In this document: positions 50,056-61,158 of the stretch, piece by piece | Layout of the letters: each line of letters opens with the position of its first letter | How positions within the stretch are numbered: position 1 is the first letter of the stretch | Assembly: GCA_963930655.1 (NCBI GenBank) | Contig: OZ005620.1 | Location: forward strand, 3,487,001-3,551,000 | Reading direction: 5' to 3' | Length of the DNA: 64,000 bases | Source: Myrica gale | Taxonomy: Eukaryota; Streptophyta; Magnoliopsida; Fagales; Myricaceae | The notes under the pieces: generated by a model | Seen by the model: the letters and a program-made list of their open reading frames with translations, nothing else | The model's database searches: none | Told to the model about the DNA's origin: nothing | Made by a program: the position numbers and the translations under genes

Positions 50056-53000
50056 TTATTTTTTATCAAGTACAGCCAAAGCTTGATGCAGAATCTCAGC
50101 CGCATGGTCAAGCTCCTGTTCTGTGATGATCAATGGAGGCACCAGCCTAACGACATTTCCTTTTCCAGCAGTTAACACAAGAAGGCCAGAATTTCGGCAT
50201 GCGTCGACAAGGGCTGTGGCAGACACATCCAACTCAATTCCAATTATCAGCCCGAATCCACGTATTTCTCTGACATGAGTGTTCCCTTCAATCTTCTGCT
50301 TTAACATTTCTTTGAAATAGAGGCCTTTCTTAGAGACACTGTCTAAGAAACTTGGACTTGAGATTTTATTAAGAACTGCAAGAGCGGCACTGCAGACAAG
50401 AGGTCCACCGGCAAATGTGCTCCCATGGTCACCATAATTGATTGCAGAAGCAACTCCTTCAGTTACCAATACAGCTCCAATGGGTAGTCCTCCAGCAAGT
50501 GGCTTTGCAAGTGTCATTATATCAGGATATACACCATAGGCCTCGTGGGCCCAGAGGTATCCAGTTCGGCCTAAACCACATTGAACCTGTCAAATGAGAG
50601 AAAAACAATTCTATTACAAAGGACATATAACTAATTACAAGAAAAAAGAATTTTTTTTTCGTAATAGATCAATTCAAAATTTGGGAAGAAGTAGTGCTAC
50701 AAGCCATTATGGTACTAGGTCTGTGTGAGTGCGTATTCTCATGGCATCCTCTTCAAATGTTCCAAACAATCCACATGGCATCATCAAATGATATGAATAA
50801 GAATCTACAATGCACTAGACTGCCACTGTCGCCAATCCTTTTACTTCGATAACAAATAGGATTCCTCGAAACCAGTGAGCTTTAGCTCAGTTGGCACCTC
50901 CTCCCTTTGGGGAGGGTTAACTCCGGGAGTCGAATCCCTCGAATCCCCCTATCTCGCAGGCTTGGTTCTGCGTTTAAAATTTGCCTAGAAAAAAAAAATA
51001 GGATTCCTCTAAAAATGTCATATCTCACACTGGGTAAATACTTAACCGTTCCCCCCTCTTAAAATGGAGTACTAAGAGTGAAGAGTAGCAGCCCATGCAA
51101 GAGAACTAGATGCGCAAGCAACAGTTCCATTCTCTACAAGGAGAGCTAGAAGAGGATTCTTTTAGGCCACACCTGGTCATTTATACAGTATTTCATCATC
51201 AAAGGCCCAAGAGATTATTTTTGTCCATATATCAGCAGACAACAGTACGTTATTTTCTTTTTTTTTTTATAAGTAAGCCAATCTTATTAAAAAAAATAAA
51301 AACAGGAACACACAACAGCAGGATCAACAGTACAAGAGAATATACTGAAGAAACCAAAACAAAGGACCAAATAACGCCAAAAAGAACCCGCCCAACAAAA
51401 ACCCGCCCTTGCCAACAAGAACCCCCCTTCCCAACAAGACCCCCCTTGCGAACAAGAACCCACCCTACAAAAATCTCCCAAAACAACAAACCACCCAAAC
51501 GAACCCCCTATCAATCTAGCCCATGGCTCTTAGGCATCCTAGCGATCGAGAGAGACCTGTCATAGTTAACTGAAGACTTCAATCCCTGCAATTCTCTGAT
51601 CATCTTCCCCTTAGATTTTCGATACTTTTTCGTACAAGGCTGCACCCGATCCCGTTCCAACGCTACAAAGAGATCTCTCAATTTTTCCTCTTGACCACCA
51701 CATAACAGCCCAACCATATGACCCACAGAGGAGACCATATCTAAAACCCACGCCGGAGATTCACCGTCCAAAACGTTACTAGGGACACTAAGAGCATGGG
51801 AAGAAACCGCAAGAACTAGTCCAAGAGAACACTCTCCCACCTCCTGACCACCTAAGAGGGACCCAAAAGAAGGAGCCATCACTGCCCGCTCCCTCGCGTT
51901 GTCACACCGTTCCACAATGGTAGTTTGCAGCTCAGACGAGAGCTGACCTACGGGACTGCCCGAGATACTCCCAGCAAGCCCAACGACCCCATCAAACCCA
52001 GACCCCCCTTCGGTCACTACCAAAGCCCCCGATACACTATCTAAGGCCTCCGGTTCACCAACCCCAGCAAGCCCAGTGCTCTGATCAGACGAGAGCATTC
52101 CCGTGCACGTTCCTTCATCAAGAGGACTACTATTTTCCGGCGTAACCTCCGGCGCCGGAAGTGATGCCGGGCAGTCGCCATCCACGACAGAAGGTGCCGA
52201 CGCGTGAGAATCCGTCGCCGGCGAGTGGGTTTCACCAGCTCCCTTGCCTCCGAGACCCGATAACTTAGCTTCAGCAAGAAACGCATCATTTTCCGGCGTA
52301 ACCTCCGGCGCCGGAAGAGCCTCCGTGCAGTCGCCAGCGACACCAGAAGTCGTCGGCGAGTGGGTATCTGCCCCTGGTGGCGAGTGGGTAACTCCACCAT
52401 GCTGGCCTCCGAGATCCACAACGCCAGAGACGAGAGGGGGAGCTGATTCGACCCGGATCCCCAAAATCCCAACCGAGTCCTCTGGGCCTCCAAGATTCGG
52501 CCCAACTAGTCGGCCCGGAGGAATAGCCTTGCATCCCATCCCACCTAAATTCGGCCCAGCAATTTGATCCCTTCCCCTTCCCCTTCCAAGCCGCATACCA
52601 ACATCCGGGTCAGGGTCCAAATGCAAGACACCCGACCCATACTCACTTCCCATCATCTCAAGAAGCTCTTCCACCTCTTTTCGAATTCCCAACAGCTTGT
52701 TTCTCCACTCAGACACGTAAAGTGCTATACCGACAGCCGCCTCTGCAGTTAAAGGCTGGTCCTTGAAAACTGAAATGTCAGCCTTCAAAATCTGGCCCTT
52801 CGTCTTCCCCACTCCATCCCCACTTGCTCCAACCCCCTCCACCACCGGAGACTGCCCCCCTAACCTTTCCCCCAACTGTCCCTTCTTGAGAACTTCAGCA
52901 AAGGAGAGCTCTCTACGCACTCCAGCCCCAAACGAACCCTCTTTCCGACTATTAAGCTGACTGAGGTGAATCACAACCTCCTGAAACACATCGGCTAGCT

Positions 53001-54840
53001 TCTTCCAACCAACTCCCTCCTTTCCTTCCGGTATCATAACCACGCCCTGCCTGCGCCCCCCTCCAAACTCTGCGATAGCAACAAATCTCCCAGCTTTGTT
53101 GCTGCACCTTTGCGCCAAGAAGCCCCGAGAAGCTTCATTAAATTTAACAACAACCTCCTCCGTAAAGGCAACCAGCTGCACCCTACGAACCAAGTTCACA
53201 ATCCAATCAGCTCCATACCTCCCAAGGGAGATCGAGCTCACAACTTTGCGACTCCACTCCGACAGTTGGACAACTCCATTGACTAAAACAGAGACCTGGA
53301 ACTCCTTAGCTTCAACACTGAAGCGACGGGAAAAAGACATCAGAACAACCTAACTACAGAGACACGAGGGAGACATAAGGACAACCTAACTAACCAAGGA
53401 CACTAATTACTGCAGCATTAGAAGTTGAAGGAACAAAATTCTCTCACTGGACTGCAAAGGCATGCCTTTCCCTTCCCACCGGCAATGTTCTTGCTCCCAA
53501 AACCAGGAATTGAGCATGGAACTCAGTCCGTGCTCCACCTGACAAACAGTGCTCCAATGGCTCCTCCAGTACGTTATTTTCTAACGAAAAATACTAGGAG
53601 ACAGGAAAACCAACAACTTTGCGGGCATATTTTTCACTTTTATCTAGATGCATCTGTAAATCAACTTAAACAGCCGATTACCTCATCAAAGACCAAAAGT
53701 GCCCCAGCATCATCGCAAGCACTACGCAAATATTGTAAGAATTCCTTTGTTGCACTGTATATACCCCCTTCACCCTGGATAGGTTCCACAAAAACTGCAG
53801 CAATTTTCCCTTGCTCCATCAATACTTTTGTGGCTTCTATATTTCCATACTCAAGAAAAGTGACGCCAGGCATGACAGGCTCAAAAGGTGATCTGTAATT
53901 CTCTTTGCTTGTCAAAGCAAGAGCACCCATTGTCCTACCATGGAAGCTATTAGTGAAAGATATGAACTTGGTTGCAGGCTCTTTGGCATCAGGATGAGAG
54001 TGTCTTTGAAACTTCCTTGAAAATTTAATAGCAGCCTCATTTGCTTCCGTTCCAGAATTTGTAAAAAACACACGATCAGCGAAGGAAGAAGCCACTAGAC
54101 GCTTAGCAAGCTCTACCTGCAAAACACCATAGCTGCCTCACAATTAACTACACAAAACTTTAGTTGCTTCCACTGTCTGCTTTTTACGAAGTATGAAGAA
54201 AATTGGCTATAAATTTCCAAATTGTCTTTAACTGAATCTGGACTTAAAACACTCAAAGTTGATTAATTTCATATATTAAGCTGAGCCAAAACTTCTACTA
54301 CTATTCTGATAATTGAATAAGCAAGCAAGCAATGATCAAATTACTTAGCCAAGCATAGAAAGCATGACAACAGATAAAGGTAAGAAATGCCTGAACCTGA
54401 GGGACCGAATAGTAGATATTGCTGACATGAGTGAGGGTATTGGCCTGTGCAACCACGGCTTTCAGCCAATCCTCATCTCCATGCCCAAGCGCATTTACCG
54501 CAATCCCGGCACTCAGGTCCAAATACTCTCTCCCGTCGAGGTCGTACAATTTACAACCCTTGCCACTCGCGAGCACCACCGGTGCCCTCGCGTAGGTCCC
54601 CACCAGAACCCTCGCATCCGACTCCATCACCTCCTTGCTCTTCGCACACTCTAGCTTCCCCACCTTACTATCCGGTAATTCGACTTCCACGTTGAGACAT
54701 GCGGTCGCGACCGACGCTCTCCGGTCGTTGCTGATTCTGAGAAACGATGGAATTTCCCTGTGTACATTGAACGAACGGCGGAGAAGGATATTGCTGGACG
54801 GAGACACTTGATTGTTAAGGCAAATGCGAGCGGAACTCAT
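50056..54840 (-). CDS. ACOAT: Acetylornithine aminotransferase, chloroplastic
   Basis: There are three exons: 54840-54397, 54116-53682 and 50586-50056, all phase 0, giving 469 aa (Arabidopsis about 457). Residues 1-50 are Ser/Arg-rich with few acidic residues, as in a plastid transit peptide. The rest is a class III PLP aminotransferase: [19 protein letters not shown] near 85, SGTEAN at 169-174 (PLP phosphate binding), [34 protein letters not shown] at about 288-302, and the Schiff-base lysine K321 in [16 protein letters not shown]. It converts N-acetylglutamate semialdehyde to N-acetylornithine in arginine synthesis in the plastid stroma. Intron 2 (3.1 kb) holds a SINE and an ORF1-only LINE; both splice sites there are intact. 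Confidence 0.97.
50868..50995 (+). mobile_element. tRNA-derived SINE in ACOAT intron 2
   Basis: It starts GAAACCAGTGAGCTTTAGCTC with the A-box-like TTAGCTCAGTTGG, has the B-box-like GGGAGTCGAATCCC and ends in TTTGCCTAG plus poly-A. The direct repeat AAATAGGATTCCTC flanks it (50854-50867 and 50996-51009). Same family as the SINEs at 31746 and 43959; opposite strand to the host gene. Confidence 0.9.
51259..53566 (-). mobile_element. ORF1-only (non-autonomous) LINE in ACOAT intron 2
   Basis: A 16-bp direct repeat, CAGTACGTTATTTTCT (51243-51258 and 53567-53582), brackets 2308 bp. The poly-T at the low-coordinate end, followed by ATAAGTAAGCCAATCTTATT, is the 3' tail of a minus-strand LINE and matches the tail at 13462. 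Inside is one long ORF (53340-51511), but no endonuclease or reverse transcriptase. The element was probably inserted by enzymes supplied in trans. Confidence 0.88.
51511..53340 (-). CDS. LINE ORF1-like protein (609 aa)
   Basis: A single uninterrupted ORF. The N-terminal ~125 residues ([48 protein letters not shown]) resemble the N-terminal domain of plant LINE/retroelement ORF1-type proteins known to me mainly from tree genomes. The middle is low in structure, rich in Gly/Pro/Ser, and carries two related copies of a ~45-residue unit ending [10 protein letters not shown]. The C-terminus ([20 protein letters not shown], then NYD) is like the basic tail that usually precedes LINE ORF2. No zinc knuckle or RT motif was seen. 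An open frame of this length suggests a young insertion. It is transposon protein, not a host gene. Confidence 0.8.
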   Translation of the reverse strand: MSFSRRFSVEAKEFQVSVLVNGVVQLSEWSRKVVSSISLGRYGADWIVNLVRRVQLVAFTEEVVVKFNEASRGFLAQRCSNKAGRFVAIAEFGGGRRQGVVMIPEGKEGVGWKKLADVFQEVVIHLSQLNSRKEGSFGAGVRRELSFAEVLKKGQLGERLGGQSPVVEGVGASGDGVGKTKGQILKADISVFKDQPLTAEAAVGIALYVSEWRNKLLGIRKEVEELLEMMGSEYGSGVLHLDPDPDVGMRLGRGRGRDQIAGPNLGGMGCKAIPPGRLVGPNLGGPEDSVGILGIRVESAPPLVSGVVDLGGQHGGVTHSPPGADTHSPTTSGVAGDCTEALPAPEVTPENDAFLAEAKLSGLGGKGAGETHSPATDSHASAPSVVDGDCPASLPAPEVTPENSSPLDEGTCTGMLSSDQSTGLAGVGEPEALDSVSGALVVTEGGSGFDGVVGLAGSISGSPVGQLSSELQTTIVERCDNARERAVMAPSFGSLLGGQEVGECSLGLVLAVSSHALSVPSNVLDGESPAWVLDMVSSVGHMVGLLCGGQEEKLRDLFVALERDRVQPCTKKYRKSKGKMIRELQGLKSSVNYDRSLSIARMPKSHGLD

Positions 54841-55127
54841 TGCGGCTCTCGTCCCAGCCTCCGCTTGGATAGTGAGAAAAGAGGGAAAGGCAAGAAATGG
54901 ACAGACCTAAAAAAACATAAAATGGTCCACTTTACAATAAGGGGAATCAGGGCCTGCCAAAAAAATGTCAGAGCCTGCGTATCCTTGTACAACCCGGATC
55001 CAATTAATGTAAGATATGTGGATAGACAAACCGGATACGGGTAGAAATTTTTTTTTTTATACGTTACAAGAGGCGATTAAAAATGTCAGAGCCTAAATGC
55101 ACCTGAAATAACCAAAATTTTACTCCC

Positions 55128-55292
55128 TCTAAAATTTTAACACAATTAAATATTACAATATAATCTCTCTCTCCCCATCAAATCATTATTATTTACTACA
55201 AAAAATATAAAAAATTACATCTCTCTTCACTTTTTCACTAAACCCAATACCTAAAATTTTAACAACACTAAAATTTTACAACACAAACACAA
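55128..55292 (+). mobile_element. MITE family B copy
   Basis: CTAAAATTTTAACACAAT through ATAATCTCTCTCTCCCCATC to TTTTACAACACAAACACAAT aligns in reverse with 42326-42522. Both have the TTTTTCACTAAACCCAATAC core. Confidence 0.6.
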
Positions 55293-55406
55293 TAGAAAGT
55301 TACAACTTCGTGGTTGAGATACCATATGTTACGTTATTTCATCTATTTTGTCTCTTTTTATCTATTGCATATGTTAGTTAGCATTAATTACACTCTATTA
55401 CGAACT

Positions 55407-55606
55407 TGTTTGAACCTCGAATAATAGATCCCAATTATTTGGAGTTAATATTAAAAAAATCATCAAATAATTTTTTATTATTATAATATTTATTAAAAAT
55501 CATATGTCTTCACTTTTTCACCGACTCCTATAAAATATCTTTACTTTTTCACAAATAATAATATTTCACAAACTCCAATACTTAAAATTTACACTCAAAC
55601 AACACC
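55407..55606 (+). mobile_element. MITE family A copy
   Basis: It starts TTGTTTGAACCTCG and ends ACTCAAACAACACC, and matches 27181-27375 almost end to end (shared core AATAATTTTTTATTA, then TATAATATTTATTAAAAATC). Best-preserved pair of the family. Confidence 0.65.
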
Positions 55607-57919
55607 TACGTATCCAACTAGACTCGTAGTCCACTAACATTTGTTGTTAGCCAGTGAAAGAGATGGAGATAAACGAAGAAATATGTTTATAATGGAAACT
55701 TTCAGGCATGATTAATTTATAACTTTCTTTCTCTTAAGTATTAATTTGTAACTTTCTTTTACTACATGGATTATGGGTGCATTTATGGCTAAATTTAAAC
55801 ATGGAGCTCAGTAGTTTGCGAAGCGTCGTTGATACCAAATCCATGTAATAACGTCACTTTGTCAATTAGCTTCAGATTCCTCCTCCTTAAGAACGTGATA
55901 GAAGATAAAGTTCATCCTGAAAATAAAGGGATACTAGGCTACTAGCTATGGTTCAAGACCACATTTTTTTCTCATACGGCAATGGAAGCTTCTCCATCCT
56001 CGTCAAAGAAGATTCATTGATGTCATTACTTGACAAATTCTCGAGCTTGCATATGCATTTTTTAAAAAATGTTGTTAAAAAAACGTTGTTACATGTATAA
56101 CAGCAGTTACTGTGACTACTACTAGAAATTAGGTATCACATCGGCGGTTATAGTAGCTTATACCTTTAGCAGCGTTTTGGCTAAAAAACATTGCTAAAGA
56201 TATATTTATAGCAGCGTTTGTTGACACAAACGCTGCTACATGTACAAGTGTAAAAAAATATTTATTAATTATAAGTTATTTAATGTTAAATATTATTTTA
56301 TTTCTTTTAATATATAATTTTATTTTGTCATGTATTTGAAATTTTTTTATTTTAAGGAACCTACTTAATAAAATATTGAATTAAAATGATTGTTATGAAA
56401 ATTGAAGTTATTAAATGATATATTGTAAATTATACCTATGATTGTTATGGTAATTACATATTTATTGACTAAATATAAGTAGTTTATAAAACATATATTA
56501 TCATACTTATAATGAGCATATATATTTTAAATAATTAGTAATATAATACTATTAATTAACTAGGATATATTATTTAATTTAAAAAATATATATATTGTGA
56601 GATTAGCTCCTGCAATTAAAATACATAACTTAATATATAGTCTTAGAGGCTATGATTTAGTCATTAGGTAGATACATGGATATAAAGTACTTAGGTTAAT
56701 TAGCACATATCATATATATGATAAACACATATAACAAATTATGCAATGTTATATAGAAGACATTATTTCGCGGGTGTGCGTTTCTCTTCTTTGAGTACCT
56801 TTAACTACAGTTTTGATTTCCTTTACCTTTAACTACAGTTTTGAATAGCAATGGATGTTGAAGGGGAAACAGAGTATAGCAGTGTTTCAGACTGCCAATC
56901 CATTGAATTCAGAAAGCTACCAATATTGTGCCTTTTTTTCCATTATGGTAGAAGTAGTTCTGCGTGACAATATTTTCTCGGATTGAACGACTCCAGTCAG
57001 GGTATGGAAGGAAATTCAAGAAAGCAGAAGGGGCCTACCAAACGCACTAGCACAGTGCTTCAAAATCCATTCCTCCTGTGATGCCAGAGATGCTCTTTTT
57101 AATATTTTCAGAAGCAGGCATGCATTAATTGAAAACAAACAAAAGGAGAAAAAGAAACTCCAGAGATGCCAAAGAACTTGCATTGAACTCCATAAACTTC
57201 AAATCAAAGTGAAGATTTGTCGATGTCACTTGAGTCGATCAACCCACCTATCTTATCCGAAGTGTGGTTGTTCTCTGGTCCAGCATCTCCAGTACAATAC
57301 CCAGTCTTTTGATAGCGTATACACAAGTGAGTGCTGCACATTAATAGCTATACAATGTGTAGTAACACCCGAGTGTGAGAAAATGTACTTTCGGGCGAAA
57401 GAGTGAAACTTGTCTGTCTACTTACCTCATACCTATAAGAGGCAGTTGATTGCTGCCTTAAATCAAGCCTTGTCTTCAGCTGCATATCTGTCCGTTATCA
57501 CTTAGCTTATTTTAGCACCTACGTTCAGCTGCATATTTGTCCGTTATCATTTACTTTGATTTTAGCACCTACTTAATTTTAGAATCTGCATTATTTTGTA
57601 GCTACTATATAGCCTAAAGTGCGCTTTTTATTTCCTTGTATAAAATTCTCTATGTAAGTATTTAAAGGATAGAAAATGATATATGAAATCATTCGGTCAA
57701 ACTCTTTTTAATATTGAGGAAACCAACATATGGGATTGCATCGTGTTATCTAATGTGATTTTGGGGTTTAGATTCAGTCCAGACACATCCAGACCCATGA
57801 TCTGGTTTGAATTCCACGAAATAGATAACAGAGAGGCTGCGACATTATTTAATGAGGCCTACTGCACACTGATAAGGATAGGCTTCAATGTAAAACTCTG
57901 TGCACTTCCTTGATTTTGA

Positions 57920-58529
57920 CTAGGAGAGGCTGTATGTTCGACATTTATTCGGCAGGTTCTGGTTGCCCATCAGCATTCTTGGAGTTAATTTATTCAACAT
58001 CAGCTCAAGTACTCTGACAATCATGGCAGCGTCAGGCACCTTGTTGGCAGCCTGTCCTTCGCACAAATGGCCAATATATTTGTCTAATAAATGAACAATC
58101 CGGATACAAAATTGACTAGATCGAATATCTGTGACCACTTTGATGTTGAAGTACCCAAAGGATTCAACTATGGGAAAGGGGCTAGTCCTGGATGCCACCC
58201 AATTGAGGTAGAGGGCTCTATCCAGAGTAATCGTTGTCGAGAGGATAGCTCCGCCCCAAGAGCGAGACAAATCACTCTGTTATCGGCTTATAGTACTCAT
58301 TGATACTCGAAAACATTGCAAGGCATTCACAGTAAAAACTCACCCCATAAACACTAAAAAGCAACTTAATACTGAACAGCCAGGCTGCATCTGTTACCAG
58401 CAATGCCTCATAAATTGGCTTTGACCAGCAACAAAGACAATAATAGGACATGGGCAGCTTTTCATTGATTTTCTTTGCATAGGCCTCTAGGCCAACTCTG
58501 TTTGACTCCTGCCCTTTACCGCCGAGCAA
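57920..58529 (-). other. Two adjacent unassigned minus-strand open frames
   Basis: 58529-58272 (85 codons) and 58270-57920 (116 codons) are separated by a stop and are not in one continuous frame. The first has a Cys-rich and hydrophobic middle (SYYCLCCWSKPIYEALLV); the second reads SRSWGGAILSTTITLDRALY and further on LDKYIGHLCEG. Composition is protein-like, but I recognise no family and no splice join. It may be a decayed gene or chance. Confidence 0.2.
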
Positions 58530-59074
58530 TTTGACTCCTCAGTGATTTGTACAGCCAGCGTTGCTCTGCTCACCCAAAGTGTTTTCCCCCTGAATCATGT
58601 TTGAAGTATTTCTGAGGGGAACAAATAAATTAAAATAAAACAAAACAAAACTGGAGTCTGGACAAAAGAACAGGCTTTTTTTTTTCTGTTTTGAAGCATT
58701 TACTGCTGTACCCAACACAAGAGGCCTACCTCTGTCTGCTTGAAAAAATAATATGTTATCTACTAGCAGAAACCTATTATCCTGTTGGCTGTTGCCTAAC
58801 TCCATTAAAACAGTAAAGAGAAGACGAAATCGTATGGCTCTAAGAGGTGCAAGATGGCCTATCTTTCTCTACCGACTGACAACTGAATTATTTTTGTCAC
58901 GAAAATACACTTCGAGTACCATTCTTGTTGGCACCGACTATTAATGCGAGCACGTCACGTCTTTTTGTTTGCCGCTCAAACCTTTGGTAGAGTACTTATT
59001 GCAGACAGCATGGTATTTAAGTTGGCAGAGGCCCATAAACTTCTGTCTCCCATCAAACTTTTGGTAGAATTCTA

Positions 59075-59431
59075 TTGAAGTCAGCATCCTCCATTGTATT
59101 TAAGCTAGCACGATCCCCATACTCTTCTGTGTGGCATTTCATCCTCTCGAACCAGAGCATCATGTATTATCTATCCTTGGTTGCATACTACATATTCTTC
59201 AATGCATCAAAAGTAGTTTATTTCCTTCTCCTAATCCTCTTGGGTTCCTTTTATTTCTTTATACTCTTGGAAGATATCATAAATTTTCAAGAACTAGCAG
59301 CTGGGGCTCATGAGCAGGGGACTATGACTATGGCCTATTTGCAGTTCCAAGAGACCCCAGCACGTGTCGACTCAAATGGCTCCTACATTCTCAGGGTCTC
59401 CTCCCTTCTCGACTTGATAGGAATCAGATAG
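59075..59431 (+). other. Unassigned hydrophobic open frame (118 codons)
   Basis: Residues about 30-68 are strongly hydrophobic (FLLLILLGSFYFFILL), as in one or two membrane segments; the rest is unremarkable. No homologous family recognised, so a real gene is doubtful. Confidence 0.15.
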
Positions 59432-60218
59432 ATGATACATATATATATATTTTTCTGTGAAATCTGTGGATGATTGGTGAAATGATTTCGCCTTTTTCCA
59501 ATTTGCAATATCTGCACTTGGAGTTTTCAGGTCTCGTGTAACAATCCTAATCTGTGAAAGCTTCTGCTTTACTTTTGGTAGCAGGATGTGTTTGGCTGCT
59601 CTTTTCCTTTCTTCACTTCTGGTACATGGTGCTATGAACCTCCAGGAACAATTTGCTCACTTCTGTTGTAACCAATCAAGTTTTTTGGGTCAGCTCTGCA
59701 GCACTTGCGTATGTAACCTATCACATGTTACGTGGAGGGTAAAGACTCAAAGAGAGCTGAATTTATGTTCTTGAACGCTAAAATTTGCTGAGCAAAGTGT
59801 GCAAGCTGGGTATAATGTAAATATAGAAACTCTAATGTGGAACGACATAATTATGAGACTGATTGATATGATTAAATCTAATTAAAGCTTTTTGATAATG
59901 GCAAAAAAAAAACAAGTAAACATATACTTCTTTTTTGTATAAGTAATTCTACAGAAACGAATGCATACGCACATACACTGTTGGAGGCTGCACTGATCCA
60001 TCACACCATTATTATGGTAGGTGTAACAAATACAGCTGACTGTTGCTCATAAGTCTTTTTTTTAGATGTTGCTAATAAGTCATGTCTGAGAACTAATTTT
60101 AAACACGCAAAAACGCACCGTTTCTCCTCTCGTCCTGCAGTCCGACCCTTTCCAGCGTGGAGCCTTTAATAAACTCGATTTTTCAGGGTTTTTGAATCCT
60201 CAAGAGTCAAAAGCTTAA

Positions 60219-60342
60219 GGTTTAATTATACAAATAGTAATTGTGGTATTAGATTTTGACCAAATAATTTTCGACCAAGCTGTTACCTCGAGACTATTTT
60301 GTCAAAATCTAGTACCACAAGGACTATTTGTGCAATTAAGCA
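60219..60342. mobile_element. Small foldback MITE
   Basis: TTTAATTATACAAATAGTAA with GTGGTATTAGATTTTGAC on the left pairs with GTCAAAATCTAGTACCAC and ACTATTTGTGCAATTAAG on the right. About 124 bp, arms about 40 bp, mismatches present. No clear target duplication found. Confidence 0.65.
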
Positions 60343-61158
60343 AAGTTTAATACCCTTCTCTCCCGCACACGCACAGTTCTTGAAGAGTTGTCGGGAACCT
60401 AAAGCAGAACAAGCTGAATCCAGAGGTGTGTTTTCTGTGTGAAACAAATTCAGGTTCTCTATAGTACCAGAGAAAGCTGTAGTTTTAGAATGGAAGTCTC
60501 TCATTTCTCTGGATTATAGACAGCATGAAGTTCGATAGTTTGTTGAAGTATACTTCCCCGAAAAAACGTTTGATTGATTCAATGTTGTCCCTTTTTACCA
60601 ATTCATAATTGCACGTGCTGTTCTAAATTGGAATGCTCTCTACTTGTTTGTTTAGAAGCTTCTTCTTCCGCCTATTTAAAAAAAAGGTTGTTCTTTTATT
60701 TGTTTCCTCTGGATGATGCGGCTAGAGGCAAGAATCATCCGGAACGGACCAAAGGACTTACACGAGCTGTCCTATTACAGCATTCTCGAACCAATCATTA
60801 CTCGAACCTCCCAAAACCGAATGCCTTTCCTTCTCTCCTTCTTCTTTCGCAACCCAATCAAACCCCAATCCCAGAATCTTCCGTCCATTTGTTACAGTAT
60901 GATACCTTTTCTCTTCTTCTTTTTTTTGGCTACTATGGTCTAATTTCTCTATTCCTAAATCATCAGTGCATGTGGTTTGCATTTCTCGGGAAGAACTGTT
61001 TTTATATACCCCGTGTACTCGAGATTCTACCCTTTCCAATAGAATTACTTCTGAGAATATTATTCCATGTATTAGGATTTGGTGAAGAAGAGGTATTTTC
61101 AATTGCTTGATTTATGGTTTTGTAGCCCAGTAGAGGCGATTCAGGGACATGAAAGGTG

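Larger units (their letters stand above)
54841..61158. other. Gene-poor spacer between divergent ACOAT and PTH genes
   Basis: It holds MITE copies at 55128-55292 and 55407-55606, a CACTA-like end near 56139, and a foldback at 60219-60342. Open frames at 57683-57913 (+), 57920-58270 (-), 58272-58529 (-) and 59075-59431 (+) have no domain I recognise. 60574-61158 is probably promoter and 5' leader of the hydrolase gene. Confidence 0.5.

Noticed and set aside
50900..50940. tRNA-like A and B boxes (also near 31780 and 44010)
   Set aside because: They lie in SINEs with poly-A or TA tails and target duplications; no cloverleaf with an acceptor stem can be formed.
51110..51565. 151-codon plus-strand ORF rich in Thr/Pro/Lys
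   Set aside because: It overlaps the 3' tail of the minus-strand LINE; composition follows from the A/C-rich reverse of that tail.
52041..52960. Several long ORFs in other frames at 52041-52960
   Set aside because: They are shadows of the GC-rich 609-codon LINE ORF1 on the minus strand.
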